Part shown: positions 15,906-23,497 of the stretch, piece by piece
Layout of the letters: every line of letters begins with the position of its first letter
Numbering within the stretch: the first letter of the stretch is position 1
Source: Wolbachia endosymbiont of Oedothorax gibbosus
GTDB taxonomy: Bacteria; Pseudomonadota; Alphaproteobacteria; Rickettsiales; Anaplasmataceae
DNA length: 64,000 bases
Direction of reading: 5' to 3'
NCBI RefSeq assembly: GCF_936270145.1
Contig: NZ_OW370537.1
Coordinates: 930,001-994,000 of the forward strand
Notes under the pieces: model-generated
Databases searched by the model: none
Told to the model about the DNA's origin: nothing
The model's input: only the letters and a program-made list of their open reading frames with translations
Made by a program: the position numbers and the translations under genes

Positions 15906-16556
15906 TTAGTCTAATTTTTCCTCCTCATAAATTTTTTTCAAAGTTTCTAAATCTCCTTTTGTAATGGCTCCTAAATTCTCTGTAATTTTTTCGATTGGCC
16001 AATTCCACCATTCTAGCTGCAATAGAAAATCAATGGTTTTATCATCAAATCTTTTCCGAATACACTTCGCAGGGTTACCACCAACAATCGCATAGGGTTC
16101 AACGTCTTTTGTAACAAGAGCGCTCGTACCAATAATAGCACCATTACTAATCTTAACACCAGGCATAATTGTGACAGAGTTTCCAATCCAGACATCATTC
16201 TCTATTATTGTATCACCTTTACTTGCTACGTTCATTGAAGCAAAATTCCAAGACTTTCCAAATATCTTAAAAGGGTAAGTTGAAATACTATCCATTGCAT
16301 GATTCGAGCCATTCATTATAAATCGAACACCTGTTGCTATTTGACAGAATTTACCGATAATAAGTTTATCTTTAATGAAATCAAATAGATACAGTACGTT
16401 CTTCTCAAAATTATATATGTCTTCTGGATCATCATAATATGTATAGTCACCAACAATAATTTGCGTATTGGTGATAATGTTTTTGAGAAAGCATGTTCTT
16501 GTAACACCTTCAATAGGGTATAATGCATTTGGATCTGGGTGTACCTTGATAGTCAT
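15906..16556 (-). CDS. Vat/CatB-type xenobiotic O-acetyltransferase
   Basis: 216 residues, the usual length of the Vat/CatB group of left-handed beta-helix (hexapeptide repeat) acetyltransferases. Motifs: VGDYTYYDDP (36-45), IGKFCQIATGVRFIMNGSNH (68-87) with catalytic His86, WIGNSVTIMPGVKISNGAII (~122-141) and AIVGGNPAKCIRKRF (~156-170). In this family acetyl-CoA is used to acetylate streptogramin A or chloramphenicol. Substrate cannot be set from sequence. No operon partner; it follows an IS and runs opposite to its neighbours. Unusual cargo for an intracellular symbiont, so likely acquired laterally. Confidence 0.88.
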   Translation of the reverse strand: MTIKVHPDPNALYPIEGVTRTCFLKNIITNTQIIVGDYTYYDDPEDIYNFEKNVLYLFDFIKDKLIIGKFCQIATGVRFIMNGSNHAMDSISTYPFKIFGKSWNFASMNVASKGDTIIENDVWIGNSVTIMPGVKISNGAIIGTSALVTKDVEPYAIVGGNPAKCIRKRFDDKTIDFLLQLEWWNWPIEKITENLGAITKGDLETLKKIYEEEKLD

Positions 16557-16756
16557 ACCAATACCCCAGACTCACTCATAAGACATAAGGACCACAAAAG
16601 ATCATTAAATACATTATTTAAAGCATAGTACCTTCATGAGATGCATTGTCAATCAATAACATCAATTTGTGAAAGCTTTGAGTAGCTCTTTTTATTTGCA
16701 AAGCCTTAACATCTATGTATAATTTAAGCACATGTGAACGTACGTGAAGTTGTAAT

Positions 16757-17131
16757 ATGGTGAATCAAAATCTAAATAAAGCAGAGTCTTATTACATGGC
16801 TATGTATACAAAAAGTTTTGATGAGATGGCTTCATATATTCATCCCCATGTCTGTTTTATAGGTCCTCTTGCAAATTTTAATGGTAAAGAATCAGTAGTT
16901 GAAGCTGCCAAAAATTTTTCGATGTTTTTCAGGAGGCTTACAATCCGAGAAAGATTTATTTCTGGCAATAAGGTTATGCTAGTGTTGGATTTTGATTGTT
17001 CTGATCCTGTCGGTACTCTTCGAGGTGCTTCATTTTTATCATTTAGTGATGGTCTCATTTCTCGCATAGAATTGTTCTACGATGCTCGTCCTTTTGAAAA
17101 GAACAAAGATGAGATTTTTACTCAAAATTGA
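16757..17131 (+). CDS. SnoaL/NTF2-like small protein
   Basis: 124 residues with the NTF2-like pattern: an N-terminal helix (AESYYMAMYTKSFDEMASYI), then HPHVCFIGPLANFNGKESVV and a final strand LISRIELFYDARPF. Proteins of this fold include small isomerases, cyclases and binding proteins, and no specific activity can be given. It is divergent from the acetyltransferase upstream, with a 200-bp gap between them. A possible degraded relative lies at 17252-17353. A single-domain cargo gene in the accessory island. Confidence 0.7.
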   Translation: MVNQNLNKAESYYMAMYTKSFDEMASYIHPHVCFIGPLANFNGKESVVEAAKNFSMFFRRLTIRERFISGNKVMLVLDFDCSDPVGTLRGASFLSFSDGLISRIELFYDARPFEKNKDEIFTQN

Positions 17132-17251
17132 GCTACCCTTAACGGTTCTATCGCATCTATAAATTGTGGTAGAAGAAGATCATTAAAACTGGGATTATGG
17201 GAGTTATAGAGCCATTAACATAGCAAAATTCTCAAAAGTAGAAACATTATC

Positions 17252-17353
17252 TTAGAATCGATTAGTTTTCCATCGTTCAATCACAACTACGGTATGTTTA
17301 TACTTAACTTTCTTTCCACTTTTGCTAGTAAAGTCAATTGTGCATCTATAGTG
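17252..17353 (-). pseudogene. Possible NTF2/SnoaL-like C-terminal fragment
   Basis: A minus-strand stretch closed by TAA at 17252-17254 reads HYRCTIDFTSKSGKKVKYKH, then TVVVIERWKTNRF, which resembles the last strands of NTF2-like proteins. It has no start codon and overlaps the end of the large coiled-coil gene by a few bases. It may be a remnant brought next to that gene by rearrangement. Low certainty. Confidence 0.25.
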
Positions 17354-20330
17354 AGTTTATTCTTTCATTACTATTTTTTCTTTCATTGATAATTTTTTCG
17401 GCATGGCTTGATTTATCTAACTTTTCCTTATATGCTGCATTGTAATTACGTAATACTCCAAAGTATCTCTCTGGCATTGTTAAGCCATCTTTTCCTTTCG
17501 TTTCCATTCTTTGAAGGAATTGTTCTTTGTTTCCCTTATACAAAGGATTACTTACCTGCCCTGTACCTTTATCATATGAAAAATCATGAGATATTATTTC
17601 TGCACCATCAGCAATAACATTTTGCAAAATCTTAACTGCATTATATAAATTTTCCTGTGTTGGCTTATAATGGCCACTATTAATATCAATTTTAGTAACT
17701 TGGCCATTTTTCACAGTCATCATACCAAAACATTGTCCAGGTTTCCCGCCAAGCAGAGAAGAATGGTAATATCCGTATTCAACTTTTTTATCAGCATTAC
17801 CATAGGGAACTATGTGCTCATGAGTAACCAACCTTCCATCAAGAGTTAGACCATACGCCACTTCACCAGCTTTTCCCTTACTTGACTTACCGCTTGTATC
17901 ATACAAAGTACCATCTTGGTTAAATAATCTATATTCACCTTTTTCATTGCATTTTATAATTTTTGTATTTTTCTCTTGCTCTTCTGGAGAAAAACGTTTT
18001 GCCAATACTTCTGTGCCATCTTGTGTGACATAGCTTTTTTTATCCTTTGTTCCAACTTCACAGTAATACACACTTGGATTAGGTATTGTAAGAAGCATAT
18101 TGTTTCCATGATCAAAAAAAAGTTTATTGCCTAAATCTATACTAACTTGTTGTTCCCTAGGTATTTTATTACGATCAGATTCTGAACCTAAAACTGATTT
18201 ACCAAACTCTCTCGCCGCATAACGCAACGTTTTTAGAGCTTTTGCTTTTTTTTGCTCTGATTCTAAGTCTGCTACCAACTTTTCAGTGACACGATATTTA
18301 CCTTGTAACTCTGAGATCTCATAGCCTTTATTAAGATTAAAAGATCCGCTTTTTGTAACTTTTCTATATAAATCTTTGGCACTAGAGGAAATTTTACTAA
18401 CAGCCTCCTTGGCTAAATCTTCAACAGAGTAGATATAGTTTGTGGCCTTTTCTAATAGTCTATTATCAAATTTACCAATGTTTGAGCTATCTATTGTATT
18501 TACTAAGGCTGTAATTATTTGAGTAAACCGCTCTTTTGTTAAATCTGGCTTATTGAGATTTGTTTTTAGCTTCTGTAATTTATCGCTCTCCATAATATAA
18601 AAGCCATCTAGATAATTTACTACTCTCTGTAAATATTCTTTGCTACCTTCATATATTCCATGATTGTCAACATTTTTAGCTAGGGTATGTAAATATCCTT
18701 TTACATCTTCAAAAGATTTGATAACAGTCTCTGATGGTCTAAAGGACGGTTTTACTATTTGATGTGGTAGCTTTGGTGCCTGCCCCTTCTCAAGGCTTTT
18801 AACCTTTGTTTCTAACTTAGCAACCTCTCTTTTGAAGTCAATCAAACTGTTTTGTATATTTTCACTTAGCTCTCTAATTTTTCCCCCAGTGCTGAGACTT
18901 TTTATTTTAGTGTCATTCCCGCTAACTTTCGCTTCTATGGTAGAGATCCTTTTACTGTTAGTTTCTTTTTTCTTATCTATAGTGCTCTTGCTAACTTTTT
19001 CTCCTTTTTCTAATTTATCTAATGTTAGATTTTCTCGCTTTAATTTATTTAGTTCTTTTCTAAGACTGACTTGCTCTTGTACAAGTTTGCCTGTATTTGA
19101 AGGTAAATCAGACAACTCTTTCAGGTTATGTCTTAATCTCTTACCAACATTTTGAACAGCGTTAACCTGTTCTTTTAGTGCATTAATGCCTATTTTACTA
19201 TGTTTACCTGAGTCATGCTCTAACCCTATTAACTCTGCTACAGCGAAAAGCTCTTTGGATTTTTTTGTTAAGTGTCTAATTTCTGTACCATTTACAATGT
19301 TATCTTGGTTAGGCATTCCCTGTTTTTTTTCCGAAGAAATTTTCCCTTGGCTAATCTGTGTGTTTAACGTATACTTGCCCGCTTCAAGGTTATTTTCTTG
19401 TCCACCATGTTTAGTCTTTTCTCTTAATTCAGACATTTTATTTCTTAACTCAACAAAAGTATTTTTCAAATTTTCTGTTAATTCTTTTACTCTTTTTACA
19501 ACCGTGAGCGTAAGCTTGCCAGCCTTAGAACTTTTATCTGGTGTTTCATATCCAGCATTTCTGACCTTTGTTTCTAATTTGTCAATCTCTCTGTCAAATT
19601 TGGTTAGGCTATTTTCTACATTTTTATTTAATTCTTTAACTTTTTCTTCGTTACAGAGGCTCTTGATGTTAATATCATTCTCATTAACTTTTTCCTCCAT
19701 TGTTGCAACTCTTTTTTTATTATCTGACGTTACAGTACCTTTATTACTAGCTTTTTCTCTTCTGTAATGCGCCCTTAGTTCTTCCTTTCTTAACTCATAT
19801 ATTTCTGTCTTAAGTACTTTTTGCTCTTGTATAAGTTTAATAATATTTGAAGCCGAATCGGATAGCTCTTTCAAGTTATGACTTAAATTTTTATAAGCAT
19901 TTCCAACAACATCAACTTGCTCTTTTATTGCACCCATGCTTGTACTGCTATATTTATCTTGAGTGTGCTCCCTCTCCATTGTTTCCACAACATTGCTAAG
20001 ATTTTCAAATCTTTTGATTAATATCGACTGTTTTTGCGTTACACTTTCTGGAATATAGTCTCGTGACTTCTGCCTAGCAAGGATGTTTTCAATCTCATCA
20101 TCATACTTTTTAATATCAGCGACATGTTTTTCAATGAAAGTTTCAATTGCTGTTGGCCGTTTTTTTGGTACATCACCTAAGGTACGCTGTTGTCCAGTAA
20201 TGGCCCTTGCGATTGTATCGCTGTGTTTTTGAATATCAATGGCTTGTTTCTTATACTTATTAATTTGTTCTAAAAAGTCTTCATCTGTTTTCTTTGTGCT
20301 AAAAATATTGTTAGATTTCTTCAGCTCCAT
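17346..20330 (-). CDS. Large coiled-coil protein with C-terminal HSS...SGHYKPT domain, candidate effector
   Basis: 994 residues from ATG 20330, chosen because GAGGT lies 9 bases upstream; the frame stays open to 20396. Residues ~1-640 are charged helical coiled coil with two internally similar halves (ALKEQVNAVQNVGKRLRHNL against AIKEQVDVVGNAYKNLSHNL, and METKV/LETKV linkers). No signal peptide or membrane segment. The C-terminal ~270 residues form a compact domain with YYCEVGTKDKKSYVTQDGTE, GLTLDGRLVTHEH, YHSSLLGGKPGQCFGMMTVK and NSGHYKPTQENL (motif at 17658-17678). I recall this HSS-L-G-x-P...SGHY-x-P-T pattern from plant IQM proteins and from proteins of intracellular bacteria. The effector role is inferred from architecture. 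Confidence 0.6.
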   Translation of the reverse strand: MELKKSNNIFSTKKTDEDFLEQINKYKKQAIDIQKHSDTIARAITGQQRTLGDVPKKRPTAIETFIEKHVADIKKYDDEIENILARQKSRDYIPESVTQKQSILIKRFENLSNVVETMEREHTQDKYSSTSMGAIKEQVDVVGNAYKNLSHNLKELSDSASNIIKLIQEQKVLKTEIYELRKEELRAHYRREKASNKGTVTSDNKKRVATMEEKVNENDINIKSLCNEEKVKELNKNVENSLTKFDREIDKLETKVRNAGYETPDKSSKAGKLTLTVVKRVKELTENLKNTFVELRNKMSELREKTKHGGQENNLEAGKYTLNTQISQGKISSEKKQGMPNQDNIVNGTEIRHLTKKSKELFAVAELIGLEHDSGKHSKIGINALKEQVNAVQNVGKRLRHNLKELSDLPSNTGKLVQEQVSLRKELNKLKRENLTLDKLEKGEKVSKSTIDKKKETNSKRISTIEAKVSGNDTKIKSLSTGGKIRELSENIQNSLIDFKREVAKLETKVKSLEKGQAPKLPHQIVKPSFRPSETVIKSFEDVKGYLHTLAKNVDNHGIYEGSKEYLQRVVNYLDGFYIMESDKLQKLKTNLNKPDLTKERFTQIITALVNTIDSSNIGKFDNRLLEKATNYIYSVEDLAKEAVSKISSSAKDLYRKVTKSGSFNLNKGYEISELQGKYRVTEKLVADLESEQKKAKALKTLRYAAREFGKSVLGSESDRNKIPREQQVSIDLGNKLFFDHGNNMLLTIPNPSVYYCEVGTKDKKSYVTQDGTEVLAKRFSPEEQEKNTKIIKCNEKGEYRLFNQDGTLYDTSGKSSKGKAGEVAYGLTLDGRLVTHEHIVPYGNADKKVEYGYYHSSLLGGKPGQCFGMMTVKNGQVTKIDINSGHYKPTQENLYNAVKILQNVIADGAEIISHDFSYDKGTGQVSNPLYKGNKEQFLQRMETKGKDGLTMPERYFGVLRNYNAAYKEKLDKSSHAEKIINERKNSNERINSL

Positions 20331-20461
20331 AACTTTTACCTCGGTCCTATAGTAATAGTGTAACATTGGAATGTTAATTTTTAGTTTCATTAGCAAAATC
20401 TTTTATGTGTTTTACAATCACTATAAGAAAGTTGTGAAAAAAACTTTGAAATTGATTACAG

Positions 20462-20624
20462 AGATCTATTTCCTCTATAAATTAATCATGATTTTTCTTT
20501 AATTATTCCAAACGAATTATCTTTGATTTAGTAATATATATCGCTAATAACTTGAATAATCAATCATTTCCAGCAACCAAAACCGAAGGTTGTGAGACGT
20601 ATTTTTTTTGGGATTAATTGGTCT
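20462..20624 (+). repeat. Dispersed ~155-bp repeat, copy R3
   Basis: Third copy of the repeat that brackets the bio operon, same orientation: AGATCTATTTCCTCTATAAA, TTTGATTTAGTAATATATAT, GCTAATAACTTGAATAATC, CCAGCAACCAAAACCG, TTGTGAGACG and TTAATTGGTCTC. It is just downstream of the broken ankyrin gene and an IS256 copy, as R2 is beside an IS256 remnant. In the 20397-20635 gap nothing else is visible. Confidence 0.55.
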
Positions 20625-20791
20625 CTTGTGCTACTCTAAAAATCCGTGTTCGTTGTATAGTAACCATCATCGTCCAATGAATTGAAAGAAACATCAGATT
20701 GTGAGTTAGATTCACCAGCGTTTTCTCCGTTAGAGCTAAATAACCATAAAAAAATTCCACTAAAAAATGATGCAATTAATGAAAAAGGGTT

Positions 20792-22103
20792 GGGAGTGTT
20801 AAATAAACTGTGTCAAACCGAAAAAAAGTAATAAATTGATATAAAAAAATGGAGGTTTGACAATGAGTCAGAAAGTAGTAAACAGAACTACCGGAGTGGT
20901 AGATTATAAAGAATTAGAAACAAATATCTTGTCGTCTATACGAGAAGGTAGACCATTGACAGGAAGGGATGGTGTGCTAACACCATTGATAAAAAAGCTG
21001 CTGGAAGCAAGTCTAGAAGGTGAAATAGAAAATCACTTGTTGGCTGAAAGTGAAGAAAATAATCGAAGAAATGGGAGAAATGCAAAAACTTTACGCACAA
21101 GCGCAGGTTCATTTGAGCTTTTGACGCCCAGAGATAGGGAGGGAAGCTTTGAACCCCAAATAGTCAAAAAAAGGCAAACAAACCAGAGCTTGAAACGAAG
21201 ATTTTGAGCACATTTGCCAGTGGTATGGGCTATAGAGATATAGCGTCACATGTAGAAGAAATTTACGATCACAAAATATCGGCAGCAGAGATATCAAGTA
21301 TTACCGACAAATTACTGCCTATAATCAACGAATGGCCGCTGCAGTCCGTATATCCAATAGTGTTTATGGTTTTTTAAAGTCAAAGAGGATGGACATTGTG
21401 TAAGTAAATGTATGTATAATATATTAGGTATAGATCAAAATGGCAGAAAAGAAGTCTTGGGCTTTTATTTGGCTGAAAGTGAAGTTCTGGTTGGGAGTGC
21501 TAAATGATCTCAAAGAAAGAGGAGTAGAAGATATCCTGATTGCCTGTGTAGATGGGCTAAAAAGCTTTCCTGCAGCGATAAATAGTGCGTTTCCTAAAGC
21601 AGAAGTACAGCTATGTATAGTACATCAGATAAGAAATTCTCTAAAATATGTATCCAGCAAAGATGTGAAAGTTTTCATGAATGATCTGAAAAAAATATAT
21701 CGTGCTGCAAGCAGAGAAATTGCTGAGAATTACTTACTTGAGCTAGAAGAAAAATGGGGCGAAAAGTATCCGTTAGTTGTGAAATCTTGGCAAAATAATT
21801 GGGAAAATTTGTCTGGTTATTTTAAGTATTCTGGGCCAGTTAGAAAGCTGATTTATACCACCAATCCTATTGAGGGACTGCATAGACAAATCAGAAAATT
21901 TACTAAAACCAAAGGTTCATTTACTAGCACAAATGCCTTGTACAAACAGGTATATTGTGCTATAAAAAAGGTAGAGCAAAAATGGACTATGGCTCTGCCT
22001 AATTGGGCTTTAACTATGTCTCAATTTGATGTCTTCTTTCCCGGCAGATTGAAAATTGAGTTGAACTGAAAATGCGGTTTGACACAGTTTATTTAACACT
22101 CCC
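20792..22103 (+). mobile_element. IS256-family element with full ends but decayed transposase
   Basis: 1312 bp bounded by a ~29-bp inverted repeat beginning GGGAGTGTTAAATAAACTGT at the left and complemented at 22075-22103. It sits in the ankyrin gene between codons for the hydrophobic segment and the C-terminal tail. No clean 8-bp target duplication was found at the edges. The transposase has at least two frame disruptions. Confidence 0.85.
20863..22069 (+). pseudogene. IS256 transposase (Transposase_mut), frameshifted
   Basis: The start MSQKVVNRTTGVVDYKELET follows GGAGG. A 2-bp insertion near 21179 (compare the intact sequence in the copy at 12492-12847) breaks the frame after about 105 codons. 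A second frame gives TFASGMGYRDIASHVEEIYD, then a further break near 21370-21430. The long 3' part (21470-22069) keeps LIACVDGLKSFPAAINSAFP (second DDE aspartate region), VQLCIVHQIRNSLKYV and YTTNPIEGLHRQIRKFTKTK. Inactive. Confidence 0.85.
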
Positions 22104-22282
22104 AAAAGTGCCACTGCTACGGCAGTGCCTAATAATGCGGTTGCACCACCGGCAGAAATACTTTTATTAAGTGCTTGCTGCTTCAGTTGTTTTTCTTCTG
22201 CTTCTTCCAGAAGCTTCTTTATATCACCAGTTCTAGCTAAATCTCTTGGAGTTTTTCCAGAATTATTCTTTAATAAAGGATT

Positions 22283-22501
22283 TGCCCCATTTGCTATGAG
22301 AATTTTTACTACTTCTGTATGGCCCTCTCCAGCAGCGCAATGTAAAGGAGTAATACCTTTTGCTTCTCCTGCATCAATCTTTGCGTTAACATTTGCCCCA
22401 TTTGCTATGAGAATTTTTACTACTTCTGTATGGCCCTCTCCAGCAGCGCAATGTAAAGGAGTAATACCTTTTTCTTCTCCTACATCAATCTTTGCGTTAA
22501 C
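22283..22501 (-). repeat. Tandem duplicate of an ankyrin-repeat coding unit
   Basis: Two adjacent ~110-bp units, 22283-22389 and 22390-22501, are almost identical (both contain CATTTGCCCCATTTGCTATG and CAGCAGCGCAATGTAAAGGA). They encode successive ankyrin repeats, indicating recent unit duplication in the gene before it was inactivated. Confidence 0.75.
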
Positions 22502-22800
22502 ATTTGCCCCATTTTCTATTAGAAGGTTTACTATTTTTGCATAGCCACATGAAGCAGCTACATGTAATAATGTAAATTGATTATCTTCAAACAGGTAATC
22601 TACACCAAAACCAGCTTCTTCCCATTTCTCATATTCTTCTAGATATTTCTTTAATTCCTCTTTATTTTCTCAATTATATTGTCCTTACTTAAATTCCCTT
22701 TTTCATTAACTGTACTTAATATTTCTTTCCACTCTTCATGTTTAATTGCCATAGCTCTACCTACAAATTCAATAATATTTTAATTATCACATGTTATGGC

Positions 22801-22875
22801 AAAAAAGTCAACTCATTTCTTCCAAAGGCTCTATATTGAAGATAGAAAGTCCAGAAGCGATCTAAGGCTTGCATG
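22801..22875 (-). repeat. Duplicate of the argS 3' end
   Basis: Positions 22801-22861 match 23491-23551, the last codons and stop of argS, with no visible difference over 61 bp. After an 8-bp deletion the match resumes with CTAAGGCTTG. The two copies lie 690 bp apart in the same orientation and enclose the relBE-type pair. This is the pattern expected when a small module inserts at a gene's 3' end and leaves a second copy of it. Confidence 0.8.
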
Positions 22876-22897
22876 AGGTGAGGTCTTTCTTATATTT

Positions 22898-23200
22898 TTA
22901 ATTGTGTAATCTTCTGTGTTTGTAAATGTTTTTTCTATGCCCCACTGCAGTAATAAGTACTTTACGTTCTGAATGATTTATGATGTAAATTATACGGTAG
23001 TTGCTAACCCTTATCCTATATTGCCCTCTAAAGCTATGGCATAAAGGCTTTCCTAGATTAAAAGGATCAACTGTAAGGCGTTTCTTTATGGCCTCCTGAA
23101 CCATTAATTTAATCTTTGCCGGAAGAGCTGGAATTTCTTTTTCAATAACATTTTTTAAGAATTTTATAGTGTAAGTTTTATTTCCAGATGTTTTCATCAT
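22898..23200 (-). CDS. relE: RelE/ParE-family toxin
   Basis: 100 residues, basic. Pattern of the RelE superfamily: YTIKFLKNVIEKEIPALP at the N-terminus, KRLTVDPFNLGKPLCHSFRG centrally, and the end strand YRIRVSNYRIIYIINHSERK followed by VLITAVGHRKNIYK. In this family the toxin cuts mRNA at the ribosomal A site. The start overlaps the antitoxin gene by 23 bp, typical of a coupled toxin-antitoxin operon. Similar pairs are known in Wolbachia and WO phage. The pair lies between argS and a second copy of the argS 3' end. Confidence 0.85.
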   Translation of the reverse strand: MMKTSGNKTYTIKFLKNVIEKEIPALPAKIKLMVQEAIKKRLTVDPFNLGKPLCHSFRGQYRIRVSNYRIIYIINHSERKVLITAVGHRKNIYKHRRLHN

Positions 23201-23402
23201 CCTCTACTTCTTCTTCACCTTCAGAGAGGCGATCGTCAGCTATTTCAGATAGCTCTACATCTTCTTCGAACTCTTCTTCCACTAAATCTACTAAAACTTC
23301 AGGGATAGTTTTATTTTGAATCTCTGCCATTTCTGTAAGATACTGAGCCAATTTACTGTCAAAACTTACATTAACATTGAGCTTTTTTTGACTGTGAGCC
23401 AT
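23178..23402 (-). CDS. relB: RelB-type antitoxin
   Basis: 74 residues, strongly acidic C-terminal half (VEEEFEEDVELSEIADDRLS). The N-terminus KLNVNVSFDSKLAQYLTEMA looks like a ribbon-helix-helix/RelB DNA-binding segment. It sits immediately upstream of, and overlaps, the toxin gene. It would bind toxin and autorepress the operon, as in the family. Class assignment is by position and composition, since antitoxins diverge quickly. Confidence 0.8.
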   Translation of the reverse strand: MAHSQKKLNVNVSFDSKLAQYLTEMAEIQNKTIPEVLVDLVEEEFEEDVELSEIADDRLSEGEEEVEDDENIWK

Positions 23403-23497
23403 ATATTAACCAAAAAATACTACTATAAACTATAACATTTTTACTTAATTTTGTCAACTTCTCTATTCGTTGAAAAAACAATCTTGCACAAAAAAAG

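Larger units (their letters stand above)
20636..22752 (-). pseudogene. Ankyrin-repeat membrane protein, frameshifted and split by IS256
   Basis: Starts at ATG 22752 (MAIKHEEWKEILSTVNEKGN). A frameshift near 22670 stops this frame after 33 codons; the other frame continues from ENKEELKKYLEEYEKW. It has three ankyrin repeats: FTLLHVAASCGYAKIVNLLI, then two nearly identical ITPLHCAAGEGHTEVVKILI units. A linker KKLLEEAEEKQLKQQ and a hydrophobic segment (AGGATALLGTAVAVAL) follow, then the IS256 insertion. Beyond the IS the tail resumes (NPFSLIASFFSGIFLWLF, then an acidic C-terminus ending YYTTNTDF). Ankyrin proteins of Wolbachia are often host-interacting; this one is broken twice. Confidence 0.75.

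Noticed and set aside
19186-19767. 193-codon plus-strand open frame inside the coiled-coil gene
   Set aside because: Serine/leucine/phenylalanine-rich antisense of a lysine/glutamate-rich coiled coil; no ribosome-binding site.
22125-22544. 139-codon plus-strand open frame over the ankyrin gene
   Set aside because: It is the antisense of two duplicated ankyrin units; the minus strand gives clear ankyrin repeats.
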